Below the pieces are notes generated by a model. That model saw nothing but the letters and a program-made list of their open reading frames with translations. It was not told the origin of the DNA and did not search any database. 64,000 nt of DNA from positions 115,208-179,207 of the forward strand of contig JABSRN010000008.1 of assembly GCA_013214025.1 (NCBI GenBank), read 5' to 3'. The stretch is from Polyangiaceae bacterium. Lineage in GTDB: Bacteria; Myxococcota_A; Polyangia; Polyangiales; Polyangiaceae. Each line of letters opens with the position of its first letter. Positions within the stretch are counted from its first letter, which is position 1. The position numbers were made by a program, and so were the translations under genes. Below, in pieces: positions 25,755 through 34,487 of this stretch.

Positions 25755-27773
25755 TTAACGAGGCCCGGGGGGAATCGACGGGGCGCCAGTGTCTGCGTCC
25801 CGTTGGAATACGCCTGAAGAATCGACGTCCGGGGCGCCGTCTGGGTCAATGCGAGACAGCTTGGGGATCGGGCTCTCTGAGTGCCAAGCGGGGAAGCTCG
25901 AATGGCTGGTCCACACCCTACCGTCCCGATCGAAATCGATCTCGCGCGTGTACGTGACGAGCGTCGGCATGGGATAAACCGTGAAGCTTTCGGTCTCTGG
26001 CACGAAGCGAATCAGGCTATCGCTCTGGGTGCCGTTGAGCCACACGTGGTCGGTGCCTGGCTCAATCGCGACGGCATAGGGGGTTGCCGAGCCCTCGGGC
26101 TCAATGGGGATCTGCCAGCGTCGGAAGCTGTTGGCTTTCACGTCGTAGCGGTAGAGGGCTCCTTCGACGTAGCTGGGCACCCACAGACCACCCTGGGAAT
26201 CAAAACGTAAACGACGCGGTGTGGCGAAGGGGGTCTTGATGCTTGTGACCTCCAAGGATTCCGGATCGATTCGTCCGATGTGCGAGAAATTGAGTTGGCT
26301 GTACCAAACGCTGCCATCGACGGGCGAGATATCGATGCCGTAAGCCATCGGTACCTTCACTCCGTCGGCTCGGGCTCCACGCTTCGCCAGATCAAACCAG
26401 TCCGCGTGATCCACCAAGACGGGCATCATTCGCAGCACCGCTTCCGTGCTCCAGTCCGGCGATGGCAATCGCACAAATCGTTGGGCACCGGATAGCGGAT
26501 CGTACATGCCGACCTGATTGGTCGCCGTTAGCGTGTACCAAATCCTGCCCTTGGCATCGAAGCGCAGCGTATGGGGATTGATGCCGTCCTCCACCGTTAC
26601 CATGTCCCAACGTCCCGTCTTCGGATCGAAACCACCGAGCTGGTTGCCTGAGGCGAGGGTGAGCCAGATCCGTCCATCGGGAGCCGTTTGCAGGGAGTGA
26701 GGGGACAGATAGGTGTTGGCTTGCCCCGGCACGACTTTCATCTTTCGGTACACGCCTCCAGGCTCTAAATCGCCATGGGGGATCCGGAAGGTGGTGCGGT
26801 CTCCGTCAGGGGTTTTGGAAAAATCGAGTCGGTGCAGGCTGTCCAAGGGGCCGTCCACGCTCCACACGTTGTTGCCGGGGGCATAAAACATGAGGTCATG
26901 CTGGCTCGATTCTTTTTCTCCGAGTTCCCATTCTTCGATCACCGCCCGTCGCGCGCGGAGAGAAGGGACCGGCAAGGGTCCGTTTCGATCGCGGTAGTGT
27001 TCCGCCAACGGCAGAGGTGCCTGGGTGCCGTAGGCTTGGGCGTAGGCGGCGGGCAATTGATCGCGGAGTTTGTGACTGATGATCGCACCCCGTAGCGCCA
27101 TCTGATGAATGACGTCACGCCACTGTTGAGCCGAACGGTCGCGACGCGTGATCAGCGTGCCCTGCTGATGGCAATAAGTGCACTGTTGTTTGAACTCGCT
27201 CCGCTCCGGCTCGTCGAGACTTTGCAAGACCCGGTGGAACCATTGATTGGCCGGCAGCTGAGCAGCGATGGAATATTCAGAGCGGTGGCGCTTCAGTTCG
27301 AAATCGAACCGACTACCCGCCGCGACGGGCCCGGCGGTGGCCTGCTGGCCGTCTTCCCAACCCACTCGACGCACGCGCACGCTGTAGCCGCTGGTGTACG
27401 GCAGCGTGGGGGTCAGGTAGCGACCCTGATCGTCCGTGAACACAGTGAGTGAATGCGCTTTGGCACCGTGGAAGAAGCTGACTTGTGCTCCCGGGACCGG
27501 AGAGCCGCCGTCGCTGACGACGCCATAAAAAAAATGATGAATGGGAGCCGAGTTGAGCTTGGCGTCACGCTTCGACCGGCCCGTAGAAAGTTTCGGCGCA
27601 GGGGTCGCGACCACCCCCGGCCGCAACTGCTCGCCTCGATCGCCACAGCCCAACAGCACCATCCCGACTGCGAGCCCCCAGCACCGTTGGGTTTTTGTCC
27701 CCGTCCAAACGGTGGAGCCCGAAGATTGTTGGGGCCGAACTGTGCGTCTGTGTTTCCCCGGGGGTCGTTTCAT
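25755..27773 (-). CDS. exported Vgb-like beta-propeller with heme c-type motif
   Basis: 672 aa. A late signal-like segment (WGLAVGMVLLGC, possible lipidation at the Cys) is followed by a carboxypeptidase-regulatory-like beta domain (FFYGVVSDGGSPVPGAQVSF), a region with one C-x2-C-H heme-attachment motif (QCTYCHQQG), then a virginiamycin-B-lyase-like propeller (DGRIWLTLASGNQLGGFDPKTG and further blades). Propeller/cytochrome combinations of this kind occur in surface redox proteins; a lyase function is not claimed. Transcribed alone; convergent with the M48-like gene, 29 bp between stops. Confidence 0.8.
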   Translation of the reverse strand: MKRPPGKHRRTVRPQQSSGSTVWTGTKTQRCWGLAVGMVLLGCGDRGEQLRPGVVATPAPKLSTGRSKRDAKLNSAPIHHFFYGVVSDGGSPVPGAQVSFFHGAKAHSLTVFTDDQGRYLTPTLPYTSGYSVRVRRVGWEDGQQATAGPVAAGSRFDFELKRHRSEYSIAAQLPANQWFHRVLQSLDEPERSEFKQQCTYCHQQGTLITRRDRSAQQWRDVIHQMALRGAIISHKLRDQLPAAYAQAYGTQAPLPLAEHYRDRNGPLPVPSLRARRAVIEEWELGEKESSQHDLMFYAPGNNVWSVDGPLDSLHRLDFSKTPDGDRTTFRIPHGDLEPGGVYRKMKVVPGQANTYLSPHSLQTAPDGRIWLTLASGNQLGGFDPKTGRWDMVTVEDGINPHTLRFDAKGRIWYTLTATNQVGMYDPLSGAQRFVRLPSPDWSTEAVLRMMPVLVDHADWFDLAKRGARADGVKVPMAYGIDISPVDGSVWYSQLNFSHIGRIDPESLEVTSIKTPFATPRRLRFDSQGGLWVPSYVEGALYRYDVKANSFRRWQIPIEPEGSATPYAVAIEPGTDHVWLNGTQSDSLIRFVPETESFTVYPMPTLVTYTREIDFDRDGRVWTSHSSFPAWHSESPIPKLSRIDPDGAPDVDSSGVFQRDADTGAPSIPPGPR

Positions 27774-28422
27774 GGGCTCCTCGAAGTGCGCCGTTTATTG
27801 TTCTCCCATAAGTCAGTCGCCCTCCGGGCTGCGCGCAGGATAAAATATTGGGAAATATTGCCCCCCCCCCCGACCTTGTAATGCCGGCCGGTTAATAGGC
27901 CTTCCGGTGGGCGGGATACACGCGTGTCTGACTTGCTCGACCGCCGTGGCTCCGCCTGCCGACGGACCGAAGGAGGCCTCGCCGGTGCTGGTGTTCGGAG
28001 TAGAGCTAGCTGCCGGTCTAGCTGCTAGTCGGAGTCGCCACTCCCGGACTCCACCTATATATGTACGCGATCGGAATTCTGCGGCTGCGCTCTGGCCCGA
28101 TTGGGCGGTAAGTAATCCGCTCAGGCTCGTGCATTAGAGGACATCAGTCGGTAGGGCTGTACGCACTAATCCGGGCCGACCGAGTAGTCGGTTTGTGAGT
28201 TGAGATTCGTGAGGACAGAGCCGTGGGCGGTCGCCGCAAGTAGCCGTCGACCCTGCTCATGCGGCGGCAAGCAGTCGAAACATCGGTTCAGGGCAGCCGA
28301 CCGACACAAGCACGGGAAAATAGGGCCAGAGTGCCGCTTGACAGCCTTACGCCGGATTGGGTACTAACCGCGCGTATACCAACGCTTCTTCCGATTTTGG
28401 GAGTGACGATTTGGGAGTGACG
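27774..28422. other. 649-bp intergenic region before the oxidase cluster
   Basis: No gene is supported in this stretch. It contains a run of ten C at about 27862, a short hairpin CCGAC-CGAGTA-GTCGG near 28175, and at its right end a tandem 14-bp duplication carrying the ribosome site. Promoter elements of the oxidase operon should lie here, but none can be assigned by eye. Confidence 0.4.
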
Positions 28423-28423
28423 A
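28396..28423 (+). repeat. tandem duplication of a 14-bp ribosome-site segment
   Basis: TTTGGGAGTGACGA occurs twice without spacer (28396-28409 and 28410-28423); the last base is the A of the cytochrome ATG. Each copy carries GGGAG, so the message has two ribosome sites, only the second at proper distance. Confidence 0.8.
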
Positions 28424-29049
28424 TGCAATTCGCAAAGTATGTCGCCTGTGGAATTTCCCTGTTGGCGATGGCTTGTCAAGCACCCGCTGAGGACCACAGT
28501 CCAGGCGGCGAAGAACTTTATCAGCTCTGCTCTAATTGCCATGGCGAGACCGGAGCCGGCAGACCTGTGCTCAACGCGCCGGCCATTGCTGGTCTGGGCT
28601 CTTGGTACATCGAGGCACAGCTAAAGAAATTTAGATCTGGTGAGCGCGGTACCCACCCAGAAGATCTGCCGGGTATGGGCATGCGCCCGATGGCCATGAG
28701 TCTGCAAAACGATGCGCAGATCGCAGACATTGCAGCCCATGTGGCGGCGATGCCCGCTACCAGGCCGAAGCCGATTCTAGATGGCGACGCGGCTAAGGGC
28801 GCTGGCATCTACGCTACCTGTTCGACCTGCCACGGCAAGTCAGGCGAGGGGGAGCAGGAAAAGTCAGCACCCGCGCTCAACAAGACCCATGACTGGTACC
28901 TGGTGCGGCAGCTACAAAACTTCAAGAGCCGCGTACGTGGCGGCAACCCGGCGGACGCTACCGGCGCCCAGATGTTGCCGTGGGTAGCAATGCTCGCCGA
29001 CGAACAAGCGATGAAAGACGTCGTCGCTCACATCCAGACCCTCAAGTAG
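28423..29049 (+). CDS. diheme cytochrome c lipoprotein
   Basis: 208 aa. Signal peptide with lipobox LAMAC, then two class I cytochrome c domains, each with C-x2-C-H (CSNCH and CSTCH) and a later Met ligand candidate (GMGMRPM; MLPWVAML). The domain style is that of c4-type diheme electron carriers. As first gene of the oxidase operon it probably delivers electrons to the CuA centre of subunit II. GGGAG 7 bases before the ATG fixes the start; an upstream start at 28357 would add a non-signal leader. Confidence 0.88.
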   Translation: MQFAKYVACGISLLAMACQAPAEDHSPGGEELYQLCSNCHGETGAGRPVLNAPAIAGLGSWYIEAQLKKFRSGERGTHPEDLPGMGMRPMAMSLQNDAQIADIAAHVAAMPATRPKPILDGDAAKGAGIYATCSTCHGKSGEGEQEKSAPALNKTHDWYLVRQLQNFKSRVRGGNPADATGAQMLPWVAMLADEQAMKDVVAHIQTLK

Positions 29050-29055
29050 GTAGAT

Positions 29056-29214
29056 ATGGCTGGCAAAATCGATCCAGATAAGATGGCCGAGGGCGCGTTC
29101 CTGATCACAATGATCGGCGCCTTTCTCTACATTCTCGTAACGTTCTTCTTCGTCATCCACCCGGACTTGGGCGAAGGCGAAGCGCAACCTGTGGAGGTCG
29201 GCAGCGATGGTTGA
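29056..29214 (+). CDS. 52-residue single-pass membrane protein of the oxidase operon
   Basis: Short gene between the diheme cytochrome and subunit II. It reads a 13-residue polar start (MAGKIDPDKMAEG), one transmembrane helix (AFLITMIGAFLYILVTFFFV) and a 17-residue acidic tail. TAGGTAGAT precedes the ATG. Its stop overlaps the subunit II start by 8 bases (the ATG at 29207 lies inside its last codons), so it is translationally coupled to subunit II. Size and place suggest a small accessory subunit or assembly factor, as CcoQ is for cbb3 oxidases; similarity to a named family was not recognised. Confidence 0.75.
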   Translation: MAGKIDPDKMAEGAFLITMIGAFLYILVTFFFVIHPDLGEGEAQPVEVGSDG

Positions 29215-29944
29215 GCACTACCTAACGGCAGCGTCGAGTTACGCCACCGACATCGATAATCTCATTTGGCTCGTCACGATCATCGTGATGCCTTGGTTCT
29301 TCCTGGTTCAAGGGATCCTCTTCTACTTCCTTTTCAAGTTTAAGAAGAAAGACGGTCAGAAGGCTCAGTACATCACGGGCGAAGAAGCCCACCAGATGCG
29401 CTGGGTGAGTGTCCCTCACATCCTTGTGCTGCTCTGCGACATCGTGCTCATCTTCGGCGCCATCCGCGTTTGGGTGGACATCAAGCAGGACATGCCGACG
29501 CCGGACGCCACTGTTCGAATTATCGCGCAGCAGTGGGCGTGGACCTTCGTTCACCCGGGACCGGACAATAAGATCGACACGGACGACGATATCTGGACGG
29601 TCGACGAGCTGCATCTCGAGAACGGTCAGACTTACCAGTACAAGCTGGAGTCTCGAGACGTGATGCACAGCTTCAGTGTTCCGGTGTTCCGCCTCAAGCA
29701 GGACGCATTGCCGGGTCGCGTAATCAGCGGTTGGTTCAAGCCCATCAAAGAGGGTAACTGGTCAATTCAGTGCGCTGAGATGTGCGGAATCGGACACGGT
29801 CTGATGCCCGCTCGCGTCATCATCGAATCAGCTGCCGCCCACGCTGCGTGGATTTCGGCACACGGCCCCGGCAAGCTTGCCGCAGCCACGCCCGCGGCCT
29901 CTGCGCCCGCACCGCAAACCGCGCCCGCACCGCAAGCCCCCTAG
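29207..29944 (+). CDS. coxB: cytochrome c oxidase subunit II
   Basis: 245 aa. Two N-terminal transmembrane helices (about 15-45 and 70-95) and a periplasmic cupredoxin domain with a full CuA site (DVMHSF His; C-A-E-M-C-G-I-G-H-x2-M). It accepts electrons from cytochrome c and passes them to heme a of subunit I. There is no fused cytochrome c domain; the tail is Ala/Pro-rich. The start overlaps the 52-residue gene by 8 bases, and subunit I follows after 30 bp. Confidence 0.95.
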   Translation: MVEHYLTAASSYATDIDNLIWLVTIIVMPWFFLVQGILFYFLFKFKKKDGQKAQYITGEEAHQMRWVSVPHILVLLCDIVLIFGAIRVWVDIKQDMPTPDATVRIIAQQWAWTFVHPGPDNKIDTDDDIWTVDELHLENGQTYQYKLESRDVMHSFSVPVFRLKQDALPGRVISGWFKPIKEGNWSIQCAEMCGIGHGLMPARVIIESAAAHAAWISAHGPGKLAAATPAASAPAPQTAPAPQAP

Positions 29945-29974
29945 ATTTTAAGAGAACGGCACCGAGGAACACTC

Positions 29975-31708
29975 ATGGCACAACCCGAGACGCCTGAAAC
30001 CGAGCCCCACAGTGAGCACACTGGGGATGACCACGGCCACGACGACCATCACGAGCAAAGCTTCGTAAGCAAGTACATCCTGTCTACCGATCACAAGATG
30101 ATCGCGATGCAGTACATGTTTACCGGTATGATTATGGCCCTCATCGGGGGCTTCATGGTCTACGCGTTCCGTACGCAGCTGGCCTACCCGGGCATTTCTG
30201 TCCCGGGTTACGGCACCGTATCGGCTGGCGAATACAACGCGCTGGTCACCAACCACGGCACGATCATGATCTTCTGGGTCGCGATGCCCGTGCTGATTGC
30301 CGCCTTCGGAAACTACCTGATTCCGCTCATGCTGGGCTGCGACGATATGGTGTTCCCGCGGCTCAATCGCTTGAGCTACCAAATCTTCCTACTTAGCGCG
30401 ATCGTGCTGGTGGTTTCCTTCTTCGTTCCCGGCGGCGGCTTCGGCGGCGCCTGGACGGCTTACCCGCCGTTGTCGGCCAAGGCGGAATATAGCCTGACGC
30501 CCCTCGGTTCGACCCTCTGGTTGGTCGCGGTGGCTCTAGAATTTGTTGCCTTCCTTATCGGCGGCATCAATTTCGTTACCACAGCCATGAACTCGCGTGC
30601 CCCCGGCATGAAGATGTTCGACATGCCCATCGTGATCTGGATGATCGTTATCGCGAGCATCCTCTTCATGGCCTCCGTCGGCCCGCTCATCGCCGGCGCC
30701 GTCATGCTGTTCTTCGACCAGAACGTCGGCACGGCCTTCTTCGACCCGGATCGGGGTGGGGATCCCATGCTGTGGCAGCACTTGTTCTGGTTCTTCGGGC
30801 ACCCCGAGGTGTACGTCGTGCTCTTGCCGGCCTGTGGCATCACAGCCGAGATCCTCACGGTCTTCTCCCGCAAGAAGATGTTCGCCTACAAGACGGTCAT
30901 CAATACCGCTCTCGGAACCGGCATCCTCAGCTTCTTCGTCTGGGCGCATCACCAGTTCATTTCGGGCATCGACCCCCGCATGGCGAACGTGTTCACGATC
31001 ACGACCGTGATCATCTCGATTCCTATCGCCGAGATGATGTTCGTCTATGTAGCGACTCTCTATGGGGGCTCGATCACGTTCTCCACTCCCATGCTCTGGG
31101 CGCTTTCCTTCGTGGTGGAGTTCCTGCTGGGCGGCGTCACCGGGCTGTTCCTCGGAGCGAGCGGCGCGGACATCTACTTCCACGACACGTACTTCGTGCT
31201 CGCTCACTTCCACTACACCTTCGTACCCATCGCGATTCTCGGCACATTTGCAGGAATTACCTTCTGGTTCCCGAAGATGTTCGGTCGGATGATGAGTGAC
31301 AAGTGGGGCAAGATCCACTTCTGGGGAACCGTGATCCCCTTCAACCTGATCTTCATCCCGCTGTTCATGCTGGGCGCAGCTGGGCAGCATCGCCGCATCT
31401 ACAGCTACGAGAACTTCCCGGAGCTGGCGGTTCCGGCGCTGCAAGATCTCCGTATCCTGGCGACTAACTCCCTCTACGTGATGCTGGCCTTCCAGGTCAT
31501 CTTCCTGATCAACTTCTTCTACAGCGCATTCAAGGGCAAGAAGGCCTCCAAGAACCCGTGGGACTCCAACACTCTGGAGTGGACCGCAGCTTCACCGCCT
31601 CCCCATGGCAACTTCCCGGGCGCCATGCCGAACGTGTATCGCGGCCCCTACGAGTACAGCCATCCGGATCGCGAAGACGACTTCTGGCCCCAGGACGAGC
31701 CGGCCTGA
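29975..31708 (+). CDS. coxA: cytochrome c oxidase subunit I
   Basis: 577 aa, about 12 transmembrane helices. The catalytic set is complete: the heme a His in NHGTIMIFW, the CuB His and cross-linked Tyr in WFFGHPEVYVVLLP with the D-pathway Glu (GHPE), the HHQF pair, and the heme a3/heme a His residues in LAHFHYTF. This is an A-type heme-copper oxidase that reduces O2 to water and pumps protons across the inner membrane. A His/Asp-rich N-terminus (DDHGHDDHHEQ) precedes the first helix. AGAGAACGG-type purines precede the ATG. Confidence 0.97.
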   Translation: MAQPETPETEPHSEHTGDDHGHDDHHEQSFVSKYILSTDHKMIAMQYMFTGMIMALIGGFMVYAFRTQLAYPGISVPGYGTVSAGEYNALVTNHGTIMIFWVAMPVLIAAFGNYLIPLMLGCDDMVFPRLNRLSYQIFLLSAIVLVVSFFVPGGGFGGAWTAYPPLSAKAEYSLTPLGSTLWLVAVALEFVAFLIGGINFVTTAMNSRAPGMKMFDMPIVIWMIVIASILFMASVGPLIAGAVMLFFDQNVGTAFFDPDRGGDPMLWQHLFWFFGHPEVYVVLLPACGITAEILTVFSRKKMFAYKTVINTALGTGILSFFVWAHHQFISGIDPRMANVFTITTVIISIPIAEMMFVYVATLYGGSITFSTPMLWALSFVVEFLLGGVTGLFLGASGADIYFHDTYFVLAHFHYTFVPIAILGTFAGITFWFPKMFGRMMSDKWGKIHFWGTVIPFNLIFIPLFMLGAAGQHRRIYSYENFPELAVPALQDLRILATNSLYVMLAFQVIFLINFFYSAFKGKKASKNPWDSNTLEWTAASPPPHGNFPGAMPNVYRGPYEYSHPDREDDFWPQDEPA

Positions 31709-31728
31709 GCCGCCTTTAAGGTATCACT

Positions 31729-32298
31729 ATGAAACCGATTGCAACGACTCGAAGCGCCACCGGCATCCCCACCGGAAAGCTCGCCGTCTGGTGGCTGATC
31801 GCCTCAGAAATCGTCATCTTCGGCGGTCTGTTGGGCTCCTACATCATGCACCGTCTCGGTCACCCGGAGTTCGGTGGCTACGCCTCTCACACCAACACTG
31901 TCGCGGGCGCCATCAACACCTTCGTGCTGCTGACCTCCAGTCTGACAGCGGTCTTGGCCCATCACGCTGCCGAGCAAAAAGACGGCGAAAAAGCCTTCAA
32001 GTACCTCTGGTTCACCATCGCGGGGGCTGCGACCTTCGTCATCGTCAAGAGCTTCGAGTGGCACCACGAGATCGAGCAGGGCTACACGGTTACGGCCAAT
32101 ATGTTTTGGTCCTTCTACTACTGCGCGGCTGGTCTTCATGGCCTCCACGTGATCGCCGGCGCGATCATGATGGCTATTGTGAGCTTCCGGGCCCGGGCAG
32201 GCAAAGAGCTTCAGCAGGTCGAATTGGTCGGGCTGTACTGGCACTTTGTCGACCTGGTTTGGATCTTCCTGTTTCCGCTTCTCTACATTGCGAAGTAA
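31729..32298 (+). CDS. coxC: cytochrome c oxidase subunit III (first copy)
   Basis: 189 aa, five predicted helices, short form of subunit III (WLIASEIVIFGGLLGSYIM; the conserved Glu is present). The C-terminal VGLYWHFVDLVWIFLFPLLYI is typical. It stabilises proton uptake by subunit I. It lies 20 bp after subunit I and 17 bp before subunit IV. A second subunit-III-like gene is found at 32755. Confidence 0.93.
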   Translation: MKPIATTRSATGIPTGKLAVWWLIASEIVIFGGLLGSYIMHRLGHPEFGGYASHTNTVAGAINTFVLLTSSLTAVLAHHAAEQKDGEKAFKYLWFTIAGAATFVIVKSFEWHHEIEQGYTVTANMFWSFYYCAAGLHGLHVIAGAIMMAIVSFRARAGKELQQVELVGLYWHFVDLVWIFLFPLLYIAK

Positions 32299-32315
32299 GG
32301 GCCTGAGGTAAAATC

Positions 32316-32738
32316 ATGAGCGAAGCTGCTGCAGACCATGGCCACCACACACCGGCCTTCTACGTTAAAATTTGGGTCATCCTCCTGATGCTCCTCGGGG
32401 TCAGCCTGGCCGGTCCCGAAATCGGCATTCAGTGGGTCACCCTGCTCACCGCCTTCGGAATCGCGGTGGTCAAGGCCTACTTGGTCGCCAAGAACTTCAT
32501 GCACCTCAACCTGGAGAGGCGCTACGTCGTGTACTTGCTGCTCACGGCGGTGGCCTTCATGTTCCTGTTCTACGCCGGCACTTCGCCGGACATCATGAAC
32601 CATGTGGGCCGCAACTGGACTAACGTGGCGGCCCAAGCTGAGGTCGAGCGGGCCACTGAGGCTCTCAACCATGAGGTCCCGCACGGTGCTGATCACGGTG
32701 CCGAACCTGCATCTGCTGAGGGAGCCGAGCATCACTGA
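32316..32738 (+). CDS. cytochrome c oxidase subunit IV family protein
   Basis: 140 aa. Three transmembrane helices (about 15-32, 38-56, 68-88) in the bacterial subunit IV pattern (FGIAVVKAYLVAKNFMHLN), with a His/Ala/Glu-rich C-terminal tail after residue 100. A small structural subunit of the oxidase. The genes are packed: 17 bp behind subunit III, and the next start lies about 17 bp on. Confidence 0.85.
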   Translation: MSEAAADHGHHTPAFYVKIWVILLMLLGVSLAGPEIGIQWVTLLTAFGIAVVKAYLVAKNFMHLNLERRYVVYLLLTAVAFMFLFYAGTSPDIMNHVGRNWTNVAAQAEVERATEALNHEVPHGADHGAEPASAEGAEHH

Positions 32739-32754
32739 CGCTCGGTCGAAACCG

Positions 32755-33360
32755 GTGGCGTCCAACATAGTCTCCCTGAGCGGCCGCTTGCCGCTGCGCC
32801 GGAACCCGGTTGGGCCCAACGGCGTCGTTGGCATGGTGATCTTCATTTTCATGGAGACGATGCTGTTCGCGGGCTTCATCAGCGCCTTCACTATCGTCAA
32901 GACGACTGCTCTGGTCGCCTGGCCCCCGCCGAATCAAGTACGGCTACCTATCGAGGCGACCGCCGCGAACACTACTGTGCTGTTTCTGAGTGGAGTGCTG
33001 TTCTATCTCGCCGGCAAACACTTCAAGCGCGAAGACGGTGCGGGCCCGCTGGTCAAGACGAAGAAAATGCTCGTCGGGGCCATCGCCGCGGGTTCGGTAT
33101 TCGTGCTGGTCCAGGGCGCCGAATGGGTCGCCTTGATCAGCCAGGGGTTGACGCTGACCTCTAGTACCCACGCCGGGTTCTTCTACTTGATCGTCGGCTG
33201 CCACGCGCTTCACGCTGTCGCGGCCCTCGGGGCCATGTTCTACGTCTACAAACAGCTGATCGCCGAGAAACTTGAGTACGTGCAACTCGCCACAGCCCAG
33301 CTCTTCTGGCTGTTCGTCGTTGGCATTTGGCCCATCTTGTACATGCGGGTGTACCTATGA
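32755..33360 (+). CDS. second cytochrome c oxidase subunit III-like protein
   Basis: 201 aa if the GTG at 32755 is the start; the same frame is open back to 32602, inside the subunit IV gene, without membrane-protein content. Five helices, including VGMVIFIFMETMLFAGFISAF with the conserved Glu and QLFWLFVVGIWPILYM at the end. It is a distant paralogue of the gene at 31729, so the complex may carry two subunit III folds or alternate ones. Its stop overlaps the next start (ATGA). Confidence 0.85.
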   Translation: MASNIVSLSGRLPLRRNPVGPNGVVGMVIFIFMETMLFAGFISAFTIVKTTALVAWPPPNQVRLPIEATAANTTVLFLSGVLFYLAGKHFKREDGAGPLVKTKKMLVGAIAAGSVFVLVQGAEWVALISQGLTLTSSTHAGFFYLIVGCHALHAVAALGAMFYVYKQLIAEKLEYVQLATAQLFWLFVVGIWPILYMRVYL

Positions 33361-33674
33361 GGGCCGTGTCGATATCACGATGGCATCGGCGCGCCGGCTG
33401 GCTCACTGTGGCCTTGCTTGTTGTCGTCACTCCCGCACTGGCGTGGGCATGTCCTGCATGTTTCGCCGGAAAAAACGAAGAGAACCGCATCGCGTTTATT
33501 ATCACCACGTCGTTTATGACATTCGTGCCGGTTCTGATGCTCGGCAGCCTAGCCTGGTGGGTAAAGAAGCGATTGACCGCCCAGCCCCTCGCTGTGCCCC
33601 CGGTCACAGAAAAAACAGACTTAGCTCTAGTTGGGCCCGCCGCGGCCGCACAGGGCACGACCACTCAGGAGTAA
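33357..33674 (+). CDS. small exported C-P-A-C protein of the oxidase operon
   Basis: 105 aa. Signal peptide (WLTVALLVVVTPALAWA) followed at once by the metal- or redox-type motif CPACFAG, then one transmembrane helix (IITTSFMTFVPVLMLGSLAWWV) and a short tail. The ATG overlaps the preceding stop by 4 bases. No family is recognised; the C-x2-C at the membrane surface and the context suggest a role in copper delivery or thiol maintenance for the CuA/CuB sites. Confidence 0.7.
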   Translation: MRAVSISRWHRRAGWLTVALLVVVTPALAWACPACFAGKNEENRIAFIITTSFMTFVPVLMLGSLAWWVKKRLTAQPLAVPPVTEKTDLALVGPAAAAQGTTTQE

Positions 33675-33681
33675 ACACTCG

Positions 33682-34251
33682 ATGAAGCTTTCCAAAACTT
33701 TCGCTCTGGCCCTTGGTCTCTCCCTGCTCGCAGGCTGCACCAAAGATCTCGACAGCCCGTATCCGCCAGGATTCGATCCGGCCAAGCCCAAGAGTGCGGC
33801 CACCCCTAAAGGCGGCCCCGCACTCACCCCTGAGGCCGAGGCGGCCAAGTTGTATTCAGGCCGATGCGCGGTCTGTCATGGCGCGTCCGGCAAGGGTGAC
33901 GGCGCTGGCGCGGCTCCCCTCAAGGTCAAGCCCCGGGATTACACGGACGCGACCTGGCAGGCGTCAGTCAGTGATGAGGACATCTCGAAGATCATCGTCG
34001 GCGGTGGCGCGGCCGTAGGCAAAGATCCCGGCATGGCGGCGAACCCCGACTTGGCAGACAAGCCCGAGGTGCTGAAGGCTCTGGTGAAGAAGGTTCGTAG
34101 CTTCGTGTCTGCGGAAGCCTTCAAAGCGGCGGGCGGCACTACCGCCGAAGAGAAGCCGGCTGAAGGAGACAAGCCAGCCGAAGGCGAGAAGGCGGCAGTG
34201 AAGCCCGCAGCCGAGAAGGCCCCCGCGGCCAAGCCGGCAGAACAAAAGTAG
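33682..34251 (+). CDS. monoheme cytochrome c lipoprotein (paralogue A)
   Basis: 189 aa. Lipobox LLAGC, a class I cytochrome c with GRCAVCHGASGKGDG and a Met ligand region (GKDPGMAANPDL), then a Lys/Ala/Glu/Pro-rich tail of about 50 residues. It is closely similar, residue by residue, to the product of 34488-35006, pointing to a tandem duplication. It probably carries electrons to the oxidase. AGGAG about 10 bases before the ATG. A hairpin lies 35 bp after the stop. Confidence 0.9.
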   Translation: MKLSKTFALALGLSLLAGCTKDLDSPYPPGFDPAKPKSAATPKGGPALTPEAEAAKLYSGRCAVCHGASGKGDGAGAAPLKVKPRDYTDATWQASVSDEDISKIIVGGGAAVGKDPGMAANPDLADKPEVLKALVKKVRSFVSAEAFKAAGGTTAEEKPAEGDKPAEGEKAAVKPAAEKAPAAKPAEQK

Positions 34252-34286
34252 CAGGCATCGAGCAGCGACGAGCTATCTCGACAAGA

Positions 34287-34314
34287 AGGGCGCGGACATT
34301 CCGCGCCCTCTTTG
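34287..34314 (+). terminator. hairpin terminator after cytochrome paralogue A
   Basis: AGGGCGCGGA (34287-34296), 3-base loop, perfect complement TCCGCGCCCT (34300-34309), then CTTTG. The T-run is short. It marks the likely end of the main oxidase transcript. Confidence 0.6.
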
Positions 34315-34487
34315 CATTTCGGCTAGGTGGTTCGCGGGGCGGGCACTGTTGGCGGCGGTGAGGGGTGGCGCCAGAGCTCTGCGTTCGGTCAGTGTTCGCC
34401 CTACCGAGGTTGCGGACTCAGGCGGAAAAATCGCGTAGGCTGCCGCCCATCGGTCCTGTGCCTGCCCCTTCCTCGGAGATTTGCCCC

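Noticed and set aside
30536..31444. 302-residue minus-strand frame across subunit I
   Set aside because: Antisense of the strongly conserved coxA sequence, His/Glu/Asp-rich mirror of hydrophobic codons; not a gene.
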